From: Carex sylvatica
Taxonomy: Eukaryota > Streptophyta > Magnoliopsida > Poales > Cyperaceae
Length of the DNA: 64,000 bases
Direction of reading: 5' to 3'
NCBI GenBank assembly: GCA_964058845.1
Contig: CAXKVR010000051.1
Span: 186,001-250,000 of the forward strand
Below, in pieces: positions 25,001 to 36,842 of this stretch. Under the pieces are notes generated by a model that did no database searches, was not told the origin of the DNA, and worked only from the letters and a program-made list of their open reading frames with translations. Each line of letters opens with the position of its first letter. Within the stretch, counting starts at the first letter, position 1. Both the position numbers and the translations under genes were made by a program.

Positions 25001-25999
25001 AAGTTTTTGACTTGCTTATTTCCTTTTTCCATTGATTATACCCGTGTATGTGTAGACTGGTGGATATGTAACTGCAAATTACATCTGGGACCTGTTGCAA
25101 AGCCGTAAAATAGTGCCACCACTTCCTGCAGTTGAGGCTTACCACAGGGGTTTGAAGGTATTATTTCTTTTTTTGTTTACTAAAAAATGCCATGATAGAT
25201 TACTCCACTGAAATCCTAAATTTACATGCCTGTTTATTAGTATAGGCAGTTTTCCTTTTGGAACTGTGTTGGAAAATTTTGGACTTTGCAATTATACCTT
25301 CATTGTTGCTGATCCTATGTGCTTTGGAAAAGGATAATTAATTGTTACTATCTCTATTGAAAAGAACTTGTGACTTAGTTATTAATCGAGATAAAAGAAA
25401 TTGCAATCTAACCCCTCCTTCCCCCAACACCAAAATTTTATTCCTTTTTGTTTACTATCAAAGAATTGATAACTGCAAGTGTGAATCTTTAGAATAATTC
25501 AATCAATTATTTTTCATTGAAATTATTCTTTTTCCCTGACAAATATGCAATTCCAATTTGGAGCAGTTTTGCTTGTGGTGGATTAAATAACATTGTGAAA
25601 ATTATGTTAGATTAAGATAGGATCTATCACTTCTTCCTGCTAGCCACCTATTTGACTTCTCCAATAAAGAAAAAAAAAAATGTTTTTACTCGGATTCTCT
25701 CTATAGACTAATACAAACATTCTTTGGCACATACTGTGTTTTTTTGGGCATTAAAAATCTTGATGATACCTCGATTTAAGAAGAGGAACTTCTTACAAGT
25801 TTGCCATACCATAGATGTTACTATTGCAATTTTTCTCATATGTATCATCTCCTTGGTGTTCTTGATTATAATGCAGCAAAGGGAAATACCAGCAGATGAT
25901 CCCCGGCTCTTAGTGGTCCAGCGCACTTTAGACGACCTACAATCTAGGTTCGGACCAAGAAGAAACAATGCTTTTACAGGCCCAAATACTTCTAAATAA
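19040..25999 (+). CDS. Mitochondrial-type P-class PPR protein (12 exons, 462 aa)
   Basis: Exons by GT-AG junctions and frame: 19040-19236, 19818-19980, 20080-20145, 20474-20571, 21453-21570, 22019-22228, 22970-23046, 23529-23619, 24271-24336, 24722-24799, 25056-25157 and 25877-25999; total 1389 nt. Residues 1-45 form an Arg/Ser-rich, acid-poor presequence (MNLLRKSIASS...RPYSVQ) predicting mitochondrial import. PPR motifs follow: about 53-84 (EYNTVIESLIAQRR), 85-120 (DTFQSLIIGTMKG), 121-155 (VNLYNFLISACGKCKD) and 156-190 (ETYICLLNALAASGR), then a less regular helical C-terminal half. There is no DYW or E domain, so a P-class RNA-binding role in organelle transcript handling is inferred. It resembles, from memory, the single-copy Arabidopsis gene At4g35850. 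Introns carry a hairpin MITE (intron 4) and a SINE fragment (intron 8). Exon 1 is homologous to exon 1 of the CRM gene at 54161-54360. Confidence 0.93.
20612..21044. mobile_element. GAGGTTGGCTA hairpin MITE, copy 1 (in PPR intron 4)
   Basis: A 433-bp near-perfect palindrome. Left terminus GAGGTTGGCTATTAT, right terminus ATAGCCAACCTC; the centre inverts around TTCTGATTTTACTGTTTTG near 20825. It lies in an AT-repeat tract that hides any TSD. It is a sibling of the copy at 36413-36837, which has a 9-bp TSD. Because it lies in a transcribed intron, the pre-mRNA could form a stem of about 200 bp. Confidence 0.88.
23652..23750 (+). mobile_element. Truncated SINE (Au-like 3' part) in PPR intron 8
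   Basis: Contains the conserved-looking blocks GCAAGGGGAAGGCTGCCTAG, CCTTCCCCAGACCCCAC and GTGGGAGCTTTCGGCACTGG followed by TACGCCC, as I recall from plant Au-type SINE 3' halves. Flanked by 13-bp direct repeats TTATTTATTTGTT (23639-23651 and 23751-23763). The tRNA-like 5' part is missing. Confidence 0.65.
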
Positions 26000-26670
26000 A
26001 CCTATTTCATTCCTCCTCTTCAAATTTGAGGTCTTTCCTTCTTGAAATCTCCATATGATGCTTGTATGGCATGAGGCAGCTTTGACTGGTCTTGCACACT
26101 GCACTATTTATGTAATTCCTTTTATCAGTTCAATAGAGAAATGTAACAGGTCACTTGTAAACTCAGAGAGTTATGTAGCCTTAATACTATTGCAAGGAAC
26201 TTGTTAGGAGAAAAGGAAATTGCGCCGCATGAGGATTTTAGTTTTACATGAGCCAACTTGAGTGTTCGTGATTACGCCTTCTTTTTCAAGTTAATTATGT
26301 TATTTTATCCAAAATTGTTTACCTCATAAACCGACTTATAATGCGGAGAGTAAATGAAGGTCTATTTCATTTATCCTCAATAATATTAATATTGTGCGTG
26401 AAGAGTAAGGAGGGACTAAAATATTACAAGTTTGGATGTGGTGTAACTGCTTACGTGCTCGTATAGTCGTGTGGGCAAACTATATGCGAAAATGGAGCAC
26501 ATGCCCACTCAAGATCAGAGTTGAGACTTTACGAGATGATCGTTAAGGCCATCATATGTCCCATCTATAATAAGAACCATGATGTGCCCCTCCACCTCCT
26601 CAAGTGTTTGATCATAAGGTAACTCGTCAATGGGTATTAGATCCATTAACCAACCATTTATATATGTACA
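26000..26670. other. 3' flank of the PPR gene; no further gene seen
   Basis: The first 150-200 bp is presumably 3' UTR. The remainder shows no frame, hairpin or repeat that I recognise. Confidence 0.3.
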
Positions 26671-26686
26671 ACTGAGTTCATTCCGT

Positions 26687-26986
26687 GTGAGATCAAAGAT
26701 GCAGTCTTGTGTTTGAGAATCTTATATTACTTTGTGACAATCTGTTGGCATATCTGGAAACAATGCAATGCGAGTGTTCGAGGGGAAATTTTTGCCAGCA
26801 ATGCTGGTAGCTGATAGAGCAGTACAAGAGTGGTTGTTGTGGCTTCGACACTACTAATGGGCGGGCGGATAGCTAGGCAGAGTAGAGTTCTATAGGTTTT
26901 TCTTTTCTTTAACCTGATGTAATTTTTGTTTATGGACGTTTTTGATGTATACATTGACAGCCTCTGTCAATATTAAAAAAAAAAAA
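26687..26986 (+). mobile_element. 5'-truncated LINE with poly(A), 13-bp TSD
   Basis: About 300 bp ending in TCAATATTAAAAAAAAAAAA. One frame reads a C-terminal LINE ORF2-like stretch (CWHIWKQCNA at about 26745-26775, then AVQEWLLWLRHY at about 26820-26855). A perfect 13-bp duplication GAGTTCATTCCGT lies at 26674-26686 and 26987-26999, as produced by target-primed reverse transcription. Confidence 0.85.
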
Positions 26987-27677
26987 GAGTTCATTCCGTA
27001 TTAGTCCTATATTTGTAGTGTTAAAAAAATATTTTTATAGAGCCGATTATTGTTAATGACTTGTAAATACTATTATATATAATTATATGAGTTGAAGTCA
27101 ACTAAAGGATCTGTAATTAAAAATTACAGTTGAATGTTGAAATAGCTAAATGTGAGTTAACCTAATGTATGACTAATAATATATATTTATATGGTTGTGA
27201 TAGCTCCTAAACCCTAAACCCTTAGTTGCATTAATAGTGGAAATAGTTACATATTGTTCTCCTACAATATTGATCAAGGGAACAATAATATGTATTTCAA
27301 AAATAGAGACACAAACTTGAAGAGATCTAAATGGGTGTTACAGCAGCTAGACAGAGTGGAAGAAAAGCGAGCTCTTAACACCGTGGAGTTCAGATTGAGA
27401 ATTAGGCTGCGTGAGCACATATACAGACTGGCAAGGGATCAGAAAGAAAAGTGGAAACAGAGATCAGGCTCAAACTAGCTCAAATTGAGAGATAAAAGCA
27501 CAAAATATTTTCATGCAGTGGCAAATGGAAGGAAAAATACAAATCATATTTAGGGTTAAAAAATCATCGGGGAGTGGCGATTCCTGATAGCGAGCTGCAA
27601 AACTACATACACCTTCACTTCCAAAAGATGATTGGCCACAGGGGGCACGAGGTAGACTGTTTGTCCTGACAGGAAAG

Positions 27678-28495
27678 GTGGGACCAGAAATGAGCACGGC
27701 ATTGAGATTCATGGATGATACCATCACGGAACAGGAAATCCTAGTTGCCATTAATGACATACCAAAGGACAAAGCCAACGGACCGGACGGTTTACTGATA
27801 GAATTCTTCCGGGCATTCTGGTCAACAATAAAGGTAGACATCACCGCTCTAATCAGATTCATCTTTGAAACAAGAGGAAACATAGCATGTCTTAACCAGG
27901 CTACCATCACACTGATCCCTAAGAAGGCTACTTCGGTGGAAATTATGGACTACAGGCCAATTAGTGTGATAAATACGGTCATCAAAATTGTAACTAATAT
28001 CATGGCGAACAAATTACAACCGCACCAGCAGGAATTAGTTGACAAAAATCAGACGGCTATTGTAAAAGGTCGTTCCATGATGGAATCTTTCTTGGTCACC
28101 AGAGAACTACTTGCTTTCTGCTCCAAGCAGAAGCTGCCTGAGGTTCTGTACAATGTGGATTTTGAGAAAGCCTTTGACACGGGGGACAGATGCTTTATGA
28201 CAAATCTCCTTATAGAAAGGGGATTCCCGCCAAAATGGCTATTGGCAATAACAGCACTACTCAAATCCTCCTCGTCATCAGTCAGAGTAAATGGAGTGCA
28301 AACGAAGCATATTAAACACATGAGGGGACTTAGACAAGGAGATCCACTCTCACCGATGCTGTTCATTTTAGTAGCAGACTCTCTGAGCAGATTTCTACTC
28401 AATGCATGACCGACAATGGGACCGCATGTCTTCCTCAGGACACAGGCAATCCAGTTTGCAGATGACACGGTAATTATCTTAGAGACGCACCCGAC
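27678..28495 (+). pseudogene. LINE reverse transcriptase domain, disrupted
   Basis: The 243-codon frame 27678-28409 contains RT motifs in order: DKANGPDGL (motif 1), LIPKKATSVEIMDYRPISV (motif 2), DFEKAFDT (catalytic Asp), GLRQGDPLSPMLF, then VADSLSRFL. A TGA at 28407-28409 interrupts the frame just before QFADDTVIIL (about 28455-28485), the motif with the other catalytic Asp pair. In the L1 class this enzyme copies LINE RNA at a nicked target. Here the nonsense codon and the LTR insertion at 28501 make it non-functional. Confidence 0.92.
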
Positions 28496-28500
28496 CTCGC

Positions 28501-30113
28501 TGATGAGCATAAATTATGATACTTTTGCATAGGGTTTTATATCAATAACTTAAACAATTTCTATGCATTTAGTTTAATTTAGTTTAGAATTATATCAAGA
28601 ATCAAGTTACTGCCGAAGTTTATTTAAATTTTAGAAAATAGAGCAAATTACAGATCTTCTCGCAAGCTTTCCGAAAAGTGGTAGAACACTGAAAATAAAG
28701 TTACGAATAATGAGTCATGCTCATTTGAAATTTGGTTCACATTAGAAATAGAGGCAGCACGGCCCGCATAGAGCAAATATGAAAATTTCAGTTTTGGACA
28801 TATTTTCGTATTTTTGTCATATCTTAGCTATACGAACTCCGTTTTAGGCAAATAAAGGCTTGCTGGAAATAGGACAACGAGATCTACAATTCTAGGAAGG
28901 TTATAAATCATAATTTGTAATGTGTAAGTCACATGAACCTTTTCAGCAAAGGCATCAGCTGAAATTTATTACCATATCTCACAAGATCTTGATTGATTCA
29001 CTTTTCATCCTTGATTGCTTGCTCCCCAAGTCAAAAAAATAACTATAAAGGAGAGGGAGGCAGCAGGAGAAAGGGTATCTTTCCTTTGGGATCTCCTCTT
29101 TGGAGATGCCATCTCTGAGATACTAGATACCACCATTCTTCTCCACTTTGTTTCGAGGGCTTGGAAATAGGAGGCTCGGCTTGGAGCTTGTTTTCTTAGA
29201 GTTTTATCATTTCTTTCTTCTTTCTATTTGTTTTGTTTTCTCTTTAACTATGTTAGTTTAGACATTTTAGTTTATAGGGTTATGATGTAGTCAGATATTC
29301 TGTTTTATATGCATGTTATTTGAATCTGTGTTGATGTTTGTGTTTGTTTGTTTGAGTATTAATTTAATTGCTTAGTTGAAATTGCTTGCATTATTCTTGG
29401 TTTACTGTTAGATGTACTGCAGCATCTTTCTTGTAATTTGGCTTTGATATTTCTCTTAACCAGACTAAGTACATGAGGTAGGTTTGTAAGCCGAGAGGTA
29501 AAACCAATTATTAACCGAGAGGTGAAACTTTTCATGCATCGAGAGATGGTGGATACCTCTAGTAAACCAAACAAGTAACTTAGGTAGAATACCAACGAAC
29601 GAGAGTTGAGGTTTAGAAACCTAAGAGGGTAGAAATTGCAATTCCAGTATCGTGTTTATTAAGGCCAACAAACAAGAGTTGAGATTTATGAACATCGGGT
29701 ATGGTCAATAGAACCCTACACAAAACTATCAATATAGAAATGAATGGCTACTGTATTAACTCGAGGGCCTTGCGCCCCGCGTCAGGTACTTAGAGGCAGA
29801 ATTGAAGATGAAATCAGAAATCCTGGAAATGTCTTTTTATTATTGATTGAAACGAAGTTTATTTACTTTCTTGCAATTAATTATTGTCATTGAATTGTTA
29901 GGATCATAAATATCCAAAACCAATTTTTTTCAACTTCTAGTTTTTAATTAATTTAAGTAAAGTCCAGTTTAGATTTGAACCATCCTCAGGATCGATACTC
30001 GATGAAACTACACGATAGGATTGTGCACTTGCAGTCTGAATCAGAAGTTAAGTCAAGGTTAAAAAGTATAGCTTGCTATATTGAAACTTTGTACTATACC
30101 TTTTGGTGTAACA
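28501..30113 (+). mobile_element. Solo LTR (copy A), 1613 bp, inserted in the LINE
   Basis: Begins TGATGAGCAT and ends GGTGTAACA. A perfect 5-bp duplication CTCGC lies at 28496-28500 and 30114-30118, and the LINE frame resumes right after it. The same LTR family occurs at 56670-59474 with an independent TSD. The end carries GTGCACTTGCAG and AAAGTATAGCTTGCTATATT. No internal retroelement sequence remains, so it is a product of LTR-LTR recombination. Ty3-type affiliation is inferred, not shown. Confidence 0.9.
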
Positions 30114-30139
30114 CTCGCTAAAGGTCATTAGCCGGATCC

Positions 30140-31253
30140 GCAAAGTTTATGCGAAACTATCGGGCCTAAACATTAAACGATCGAAAAGCACTTTCATACC
30201 AATAGCCTTACCCCCCCACATGATCTAAGCGATTACGGGTATACTGGCATCACAGCCATCACAATTACTGGTGAAATACTTGGGCATGCCGTTAACACTC
30301 AGAAAACCAAGGAAAATTCACTATCAGCCGATGTTGCAGATGGTCAGAAATATGATAGAGGGTTGGAAATCAAATCTTCTGTCCTATGGGGAAAGAATAA
30401 CTCTGGTCAAGTCTGTTCTTTCGGTCATACCACTACACTTCATGCAGGCACTGAGAATGCCAAAGGGGGTAGTCAAGCACATTAATAGAATGCGAAGAAG
30501 CTTTCTATGAAGGGGAACTCAGGAATGTAAGGGTATCAATTGCCTGGCTAACTGAGAGATAACGTGTGCACTCAAATGTAATGATGGCATGGGTATTTTA
30601 GACCTTGACCGCCAGAATGAGGCCCTTCTACTGAAATGGATATAGTGGCTTCAACACCACCTTGAAGGCCAGTGGGCTCAAAGACTCGGCCATCTATATG
30701 GTATAACATATGAGGTTGGGTTGGCATAGCATGCAACAAAATCTTTCTTCTTAAAAGACTTGGCTGCGCTGGTGCCATTCTACACCAATTCTGTCTGAGT
30801 TCAAGAAGTCAGTCAGTAAGAGTCTGGCAATGGAGTAGTAATGCGATGTTCACTGTCTCATCGGTGTACTTGTCACTTCACAACACGTGGATAGAGTCCG
30901 CATATCACCGTGCCTTGTGGAAGCTCAAGGTACCACTGAAGGTGAAGGTTTTTATATGGTTAGAGGTTGTCAGGTCAACACGGGATAAGATTCTCACACA
31001 GGAAAACTTAATAATCAGAGGTTGTCAGGTCAACACGGGCTGTAAACTCTGCAGCAGTGACGATGTGGAAACAACATGTCACATCATGTGGTCATGCCCA
31101 TTTGTGAAGAGTTTTTGGAGAGGTTTATGTAGCCATATCAACATACCGAGCCACAGTGAACAAAGCATAGAGGATGCTTGGCTGGTGGGGTGCATGATGC
31201 TTCAGGGAAGAGCGAGGAATAGATGGGATATTGTCTGGGCAGAGGGTTGCTGA
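30140..31253 (+). pseudogene. LINE ORF2 C-terminal part (RT thumb and zf-RVT)
   Basis: Fragments in two frames: LGMPLTLRKPRK...GERITLVKSVLSVIPLHFMQAL (30271-30510), the standard region after the RT palm, then VYLSLHNTWIESAYHRALWK and VPLKVKVFIWL with CKLCSSDDVETTCHIMWSC (30846-31253), the zinc-binding zf-RVT motif. A 26-bp stretch including GGTTGTCAGGTCAACACGGG recurs at about 30964 and 31018, a local duplication. Stops between the pieces show it is dead. Confidence 0.85.
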
Positions 31254-31794
31254 GTGATGTGGAAGGAAAGAAACAGGAGGACATTCTCGAGGACGAGCAA
31301 GACTTTGAGTATTTTAATAAATGAAACTACAACAAATTTACATAACTGAAAACTTTTTGTATAAAATTAGGAATGCCAAAGGTGTATTAGATCAGGCAGG
31401 GGCATACTGTGTGCTATTGTCAGTGCTATTTACTAAATAGTTTGCTTATGTGTTAATTAGATCACTTGTAAATACTAAACTTTTTATCTTTTCAATATAT
31501 TTGTTGCCAACAAGTATCGACAACCTTAAAAAAAATAAAATAATAATAATATGTATGTCTTTAACTAATAATGAGCTTAACATTTTCTATTCATGGCAAT
31601 TTTTAGGTGGATGAGATGATCGGCACGGCAGCTGGACTGGCCTGCAATTCATTCTCGCGTGTTCAACAAGAAAAGAGATGTGTCTTTTGCAAAACTAGAG
31701 TGCTCATACGATAAACGCTTTACTTCAATAGATAAGTGTTTTTCTCAATTATTTGATTGTCTGAATAATCGATGGATGTAAGAGTCAATACTAG

Positions 31795-33479
31795 CCGACA
31801 TTTTTATTTTTACCCAATTAACAAAATATTTTAATAATAATAACCATAATTTAGGAGTATTTTTAAAACTATCCAAATCGTAAAAAAATTTCACGGTTCC
31901 AAATTTTTTTTTTTTACAAAACAAAATTTTTTTTTTTTGAATTAAAAAATTAGAAATGTTGAATATATTTCTTTAAAAATAGATGGAATACATTATAATT
32001 TGATTTATTAGAAAGACTGTAACAAATAACCCGGATCAATATTTTTCAGCCCGAATTTTTCACAGCTATAAAAAAAAAAAAAAATCTTTATGTGTTATTG
32101 TAAAAAAATAAAAATGCTTGGATTCTGAGTTATTGATCCTGATTTAAAAGTCACTTCTAGGTAATACAGAAAATATTATCATCCTTCTAGTACATTTAAT
32201 TTCTAAAAAGTTGTATCTATTTTGAGAATTCTTTTTGAATAACAATCATTAAATAACTTAAAGTTTTATTTATTTTTTCAAAAATAGATACAACTTTTTA
32301 GAAATTAAATGTACTAGAAGGATAACAATATTTTTTGTATTACCTATAAGTGACTTTTGAACCGGATCAATAACTCAGAATCTAAGTATTTTTTTTTACA
32401 ATAACACATAATGAAATATATTAATTTTTCTTACAGCCGCGAAAAATCTGACCTGAAAAATATTGATCCGAGTTATTTGTTACAATCTTTCTAATAAATC
32501 AAATTATATTGTATTTCATCTATTTTTAAAAAAAATATTCAATATTTATAATATTTCAATTCAAAATATAAAAAAAAAGAAAAAATTATGTTTTGTAAAA
32601 AAAAAAAAAAAGCAAAAACCGGTTACTTAATTCATTGAAAACGGTAACGGGTTTTGGTTTCTTTTTCTTTTTTATAAAACAGAAATTATTTTTTTTTTAT
32701 TTTTTTATTGAAATATTAGAAATGTTGAATATATTTCTTTGAAAATAGATGGAATACAATATAATTTGATTTATTAGAAAGACTGTAACAAATAATCCGG
32801 ATCAATATTTTTCAAGCCGGATTTTTCGTGGTTGTAAAAAAAATAATATATTTCTTTATATGTTATTGTAAAAAAATAAAAATGCTTGGATTCTGAGTTA
32901 TTGATCCCAGTTCAAAAGTCACTTCTAGGTAATACAGAAAATATTGTCATCCTTCTAGTATATTTAATTTCTAAAAAGTTGTATCTATTTTTGAAAAAAA
33001 GAAAAACTTTAAGTTATTTAATGATTGTTATTCAAAAAGAATTCTCAAAATAGATACAACTTTTTAGAAATTAAATGTACTAGAAGGATGACAATATTTT
33101 CTGTATTACCTAGAAGTGACTTTTAAATCGGGATCAATAACTCAGAATCCAAGCATTTTTATTTTTTTACAATAACACATAATGAAATATATTAATTTTT
33201 CTTACATCCGCGAAAAATCTGGCCTGAAAAATATTGTCCGGGTTATTTGTTACAGTCTTTCTAATAAATTAAATTATATTGTATTTCATTTATTTTCAAA
33301 GAAATATATTCAATATTTCTAATATTTCAATTCAAAAAATAAAAAAAATTGTTTTGTAAAAAAAAAAAAGTTTGGAACCGTGGAATTTTTCCACGGTTTG
33401 GGTAGTTTTAAAAATATTCCTAAACCATGGTTATTATTATTAAAATATTTTGTTAATTGGGGAAAAATAAAAATATCGG
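31795..33479. mobile_element. Double fold-back Mutator-type element, 1.7 kb
   Basis: The outer ends are inverted repeats: CCGACATTTTTATTTTTACC on the left, matching CCGATATTTTTATTTTTCC read from the right; the outer arms run through the AATAATAATAACCAT and GGTTCCAAA blocks. Inside are two successive palindromic units (about 31910-32620 and 32690-33360), each built from the arms AGAAAGACTGTAACAAATAA and GTACTAGAAGGATAACAATA. These arms are related to those of the 5618-6624 element. A clear 9-bp TSD is not found. Confidence 0.75.
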
Positions 33480-33842
33480 TAGTAGAAGGTATATACTGAA
33501 GAATTTATTTTTGAAGAAGAAATTATTTTTTTGAAAAAAGATTGAAGAATTTCTTAACTAATAGTTATGTGTTTTGTTATAAGGATGATTATTTTAATTT
33601 TATATATTGATTTCCAAAATTATCCTTACTTTATTTTATTTTTATTGGCATTCCTCTCTTCATCTTTATCCTAATTTATTAAATTAAGAGTTCTCTTTCG
33701 ACATTACAACTATTTATAGTTTTCAATATTACAGGTGAGGTGATTGAGGCACAATAATCTATTGATTCATAATTTGTATTAGGGAGACAACTAACAGACA
33801 TATGATATGAGCCAGCAATTTTGCAAATGTATACAAAAGGGT

Positions 33843-34867
33843 TGATAAGTATTATATTGGTTTTTATTTTTATTTTTTGGTATTCTCTTGTTCAGTTAAA
33901 TGAACTTCTGGTTCTAAATTAACCACACTTTAATTGGCAACGAGTTCAATTTTAGGGGCTTGTGATTTGGTTCTTGTGTATGTGTAACTTAATATAATAG
34001 TATCTATGACATTGGACATTCTTGGTTCAATTTCAGAGATCTATAGGACGGGGCTAAGTATTTCTTTTTTCTTTTTTTCTTCCAAATTCAGGGTCAAATG
34101 TCACACTCTATAAATTGGAGTAATCTTAATTATTATTACTATGAAAGGCGTATAAGAAGAATGTAATTGTGAACTTGAACTTTTCTATTCTTAATAATTG
34201 AGACTTATCACTAATCTTTATGCGATTGCTTAGGTTTAGGATAAGGTATCATTTCCTTACCAGTCCTACTCAATTAGGATGTTACAACATAACAGTGACT
34301 AACACTAGAACATGATTAGTAACTCTCAGATTGCATTTGATATCAATATAAGACGTGTGCGGTTCTGTTCAAACCGTGTGCGAATTCGACTGGAGGTAAA
34401 ATCAGCCGTGTACGGTTTACGCAGTAGCATGCAGATGGTGACAGAACCGCATACGATTAAATAACTTTACTTAATAGGTTTATGTAGTAGCATGTGGATG
34501 GTGACAGAACCGTGTGTGACTGCTAAGTTAACCAGAACCTAGATTAAATAAGTTTGAATGATATAATGTTTGAATTCCTAGAAGCCCCATATTCTAAACA
34601 CTTAATCAACTACTACTTCACTGTTGTAATTGAAAATTGCAACTAAACAAACAAACAACCAACTAACCAATCAATCAAACAAACAACTAAACCAACCTAA
34701 AAGAATTGATAACCTAAACTTCATTTGCAATTAGATATCTTCATACACCATCCCTGTGGATCGACACTCCGATCTACTATACAAATTGATTCGTGCGCTT
34801 GCGAATTAATAAGTAGAGTAGCAATTAGAGTTATAAATATTATTAGATCTGATTTTGACCTATCAAC
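33843..34867 (+). mobile_element. Ty3-type-like LTR (copy H), ends approximate
   Basis: The 3' part carries the family end signature CCCTGTGGATCGACACTCCG, CTACTATACAAATTG and GTGCGCTTGCGAATTA, and the unit stops where the copia gag relic resumes. Two tandem 65-bp units with AGATGGTGACAGAACCG (34422-34513) lie in it. The start is set at a TGATAAGTATT motif and is uncertain. No TSD was resolved. Confidence 0.5.
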
Positions 34868-35439
34868 AATTCTTCCGGAGAGAAAGGTTGTACTCTCAAG
34901 AGAAACTCAAGTGTTTTTATCATGGACTTCCACTTAGGTTTCCTAATCATCACACACAAAATCTTCCTTACCACATTATTGTTAGAAATAGGTTCTCCTA
35001 ATTCAACAAATTTATTTTGCATTTGTAACATCCTATTATACATGTCATTTGTTGATTCACTATCTCCTATATCGAATGTTTCGAATCTAGTTTCAAGGAT
35101 AGCAAGTTTGATTTGCTTTATTTGAACATTACCCTCAAATTTGTTAACAATGACCTCCCACATATCTTTGGCACACATGTCTCCAAAGATCATTGATATC
35201 GACTAATCAACATAACTTTAAATAATATTTATGGCATTTTCATTTTTTGTCTTCTTTACCTTAGAATCATCAGTAAGTTCAGTTGAATTTTCTTTAGATG
35301 TGGTAGTGTATCCACTTACTACAATATCCCAAAGATCAATTACATTCAAGTAAATAATCATTTGTCTTTTCTAATATTTTTTGGTGGAGTTGGTCAACCT
35401 TATTGGTTCTTTAACAAATTTAGGGTTTACTTGTGCCAT
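34868..35439 (-). pseudogene. Copia gag relic (UBN2-type)
   Basis: The minus-strand reading starts at an ATG (35439) with MAQVNPKFVKEPIRLTNSTKKY followed by an in-frame stop, then reaches DMWEVIVNKFEGNVQIKQIK, FETFDIGDSESTNDMYNRML and FVELGEPISNNNVVRKIL (35193-34870). This pattern belongs to the gag polyprotein of copia retrotransposons (UBN2 family). The frame breaks at the 34867 LTR junction; protease, integrase and RT are missing. Confidence 0.85.
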
Positions 35440-35493
35440 TTTAAGGATCTAATGACAATGATCAAATTAAATGTGTCTTAATTTGATTGACCT

Positions 35494-35505
35494 GCTCTGA
35501 TACCA
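35494..35505 (-). other. Primer-binding site of the copia element
   Basis: TGGTATCAGAGC on the minus strand, complementary to the 3' end of initiator Met-tRNA as used by plant copia elements. It lies 5 nt beyond the LTR end at 35511 and before the gag ATG at 35439, which fixes the element's orientation and LTR boundary. Confidence 0.9.
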
Positions 35506-36412
35506 CTTATTGGTACAAAATGCACTTAGAGGGGGTGAATGAGATATTTTTAAATTTTTATTATAAGTTAAATTATCTAGCGTGTCTATTAGTTATTCTT
35601 GGAGGAAACTCGAATAACTTGAATCTAAACTAATAAATAATAAAGTAAAGAGTAGAGTTTAGAGACACTTGACACGAGAGTTATTTACGGAGTTAGGCAC
35701 TAATGCCTATGTCTCCAGGGTCCGCAACCTTCGAGATGGCGCGTCTTTCTTTACCTAATAAGAAAGAAATACAAGGTGGAACTGGTGACCCTTACAATTT
35801 TTTGGGAAGTCACACGGCTCGAGCACAGAATGGCTCACGAGCACTAAAGGCTCAAAGATAACAAGGCGAGCAACAAAGGCTCAAGTGAATAAGTGTAAAG
35901 GTTGATATTGCAGAATCACTCTAAGAATTATGTATTAGTTGAATAAGCTTGAGAATGGATATGAATATTGAAGTTCAAGTGCACAAGTAACAATGATTTT
36001 TTCTAAATCTGAAAATTTGTGTTTTGAAGTTAAAAACGGCTAGAGTGATAATCCAAATCCATATTTTATTTCTATTTATAGAGAGCTGATCAAAATAAAG
36101 TAATTTAGTCTTAACCGTTATAACGGTTCCTGGACCGTTATAATGGTTGGCCAACTTACGGCGGGTTTAGCTACAGTTAACCCTAACAAGTAACAATAGG
36201 TTAAACGTTGTAACAGTCCCATAACGGCCGGCCTCTGAAAATTATAGGGTGCCAACCGTTTCAGACCGTTGCCCCTGATTTAATATGTTATACAACAAGT
36301 TAATGATTTATTTTATCCGTTGTAATGGTCACTGGACCGTTACAACGATAGACCTTACTTATGTCAATCTCAAACTTATTTTACCAATTTTACATATTAT
36401 TAATCATAATCT

Positions 36413-36837
36413 GAGGTTGGCTACTATGCTTATATAAGCATATCCCCACATATGCTTATAACTCATTTTTGTGTTTTCAATGCCCAAATGGTCGATCTGA
36501 ACCGTTAGATGTGATCTCTATATTGAAATGTACTTGGAGACCAAATTTTACATTTTTCTGAATTTTTTTACTATTTATTAAGCCACTTTGAAAATCGTTA
36601 ATCCAACGGTGGCTTAACAAAACAGTAAAATCAGAAGCCACCGTTGGATCAGCGATTTTCAAAGTGGCTTAATAAATAGTAAAAAAATTCAGAAAAATAT
36701 AGAATTTGGTCTCCAAGCACATTTCAATATAGATATCACATCTAACAGTTCATATCGACCATTTGGACATTGGAAACACAAAAATGAGTTATAAGCATAT
36801 GTGGGGATATGCTTATATAAGCATAGTAGCCAACCTC
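36413..36837. mobile_element. GAGGTTGGCTA hairpin MITE, copy 2, 9-bp TSD
   Basis: A 425-bp palindrome almost identical to 20612-21044; arms end GAGGTTGGCTACTATG and CATAGTAGCCAACCTC. Target duplication TCATAATCT at 36404-36412. Its right copy has been split: TCATA at 36838-36842 and, after the nested LTR, TCATAATCT at 38153-38161. A 9-bp duplication and long inverted repeats place it with Mutator-type MITEs. Confidence 0.9.
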
Positions 36838-36842
36838 TCATA

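Larger units (their letters stand above)
27181..31550 (+). mobile_element. L1-type LINE, 5' truncated and split by a solo LTR
   Basis: Plus-strand remnants of a plant L1 ORF2 in order: a Lys/Arg-rich pre-RT region (27290-27660), reverse transcriptase (27678-28495), then after a 1.6-kb solo LTR the RT thumb region (30119-30560) and a zf-RVT zinc region (30846-31200). The 3' end is A-rich (about 31528-31550). The endonuclease domain is absent. Possible degenerate duplications ATGTATGACTAATAAT (about 27165-27180) and ATGTATGTCTTTAACTAATAAT (31551 on) flank it. Several stops and frameshifts make it inactive. Confidence 0.82.

Noticed and set aside
27470..27910. 146-codon minus-strand frame, and another at 28049-28510
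   Set aside because: Antisense shadows of the LINE reverse transcriptase.
31795..33479. Endogenous pararetrovirus or other viral insertion
   Set aside because: No coat, movement or RT motif; the structure is a simple fold-back repeat.
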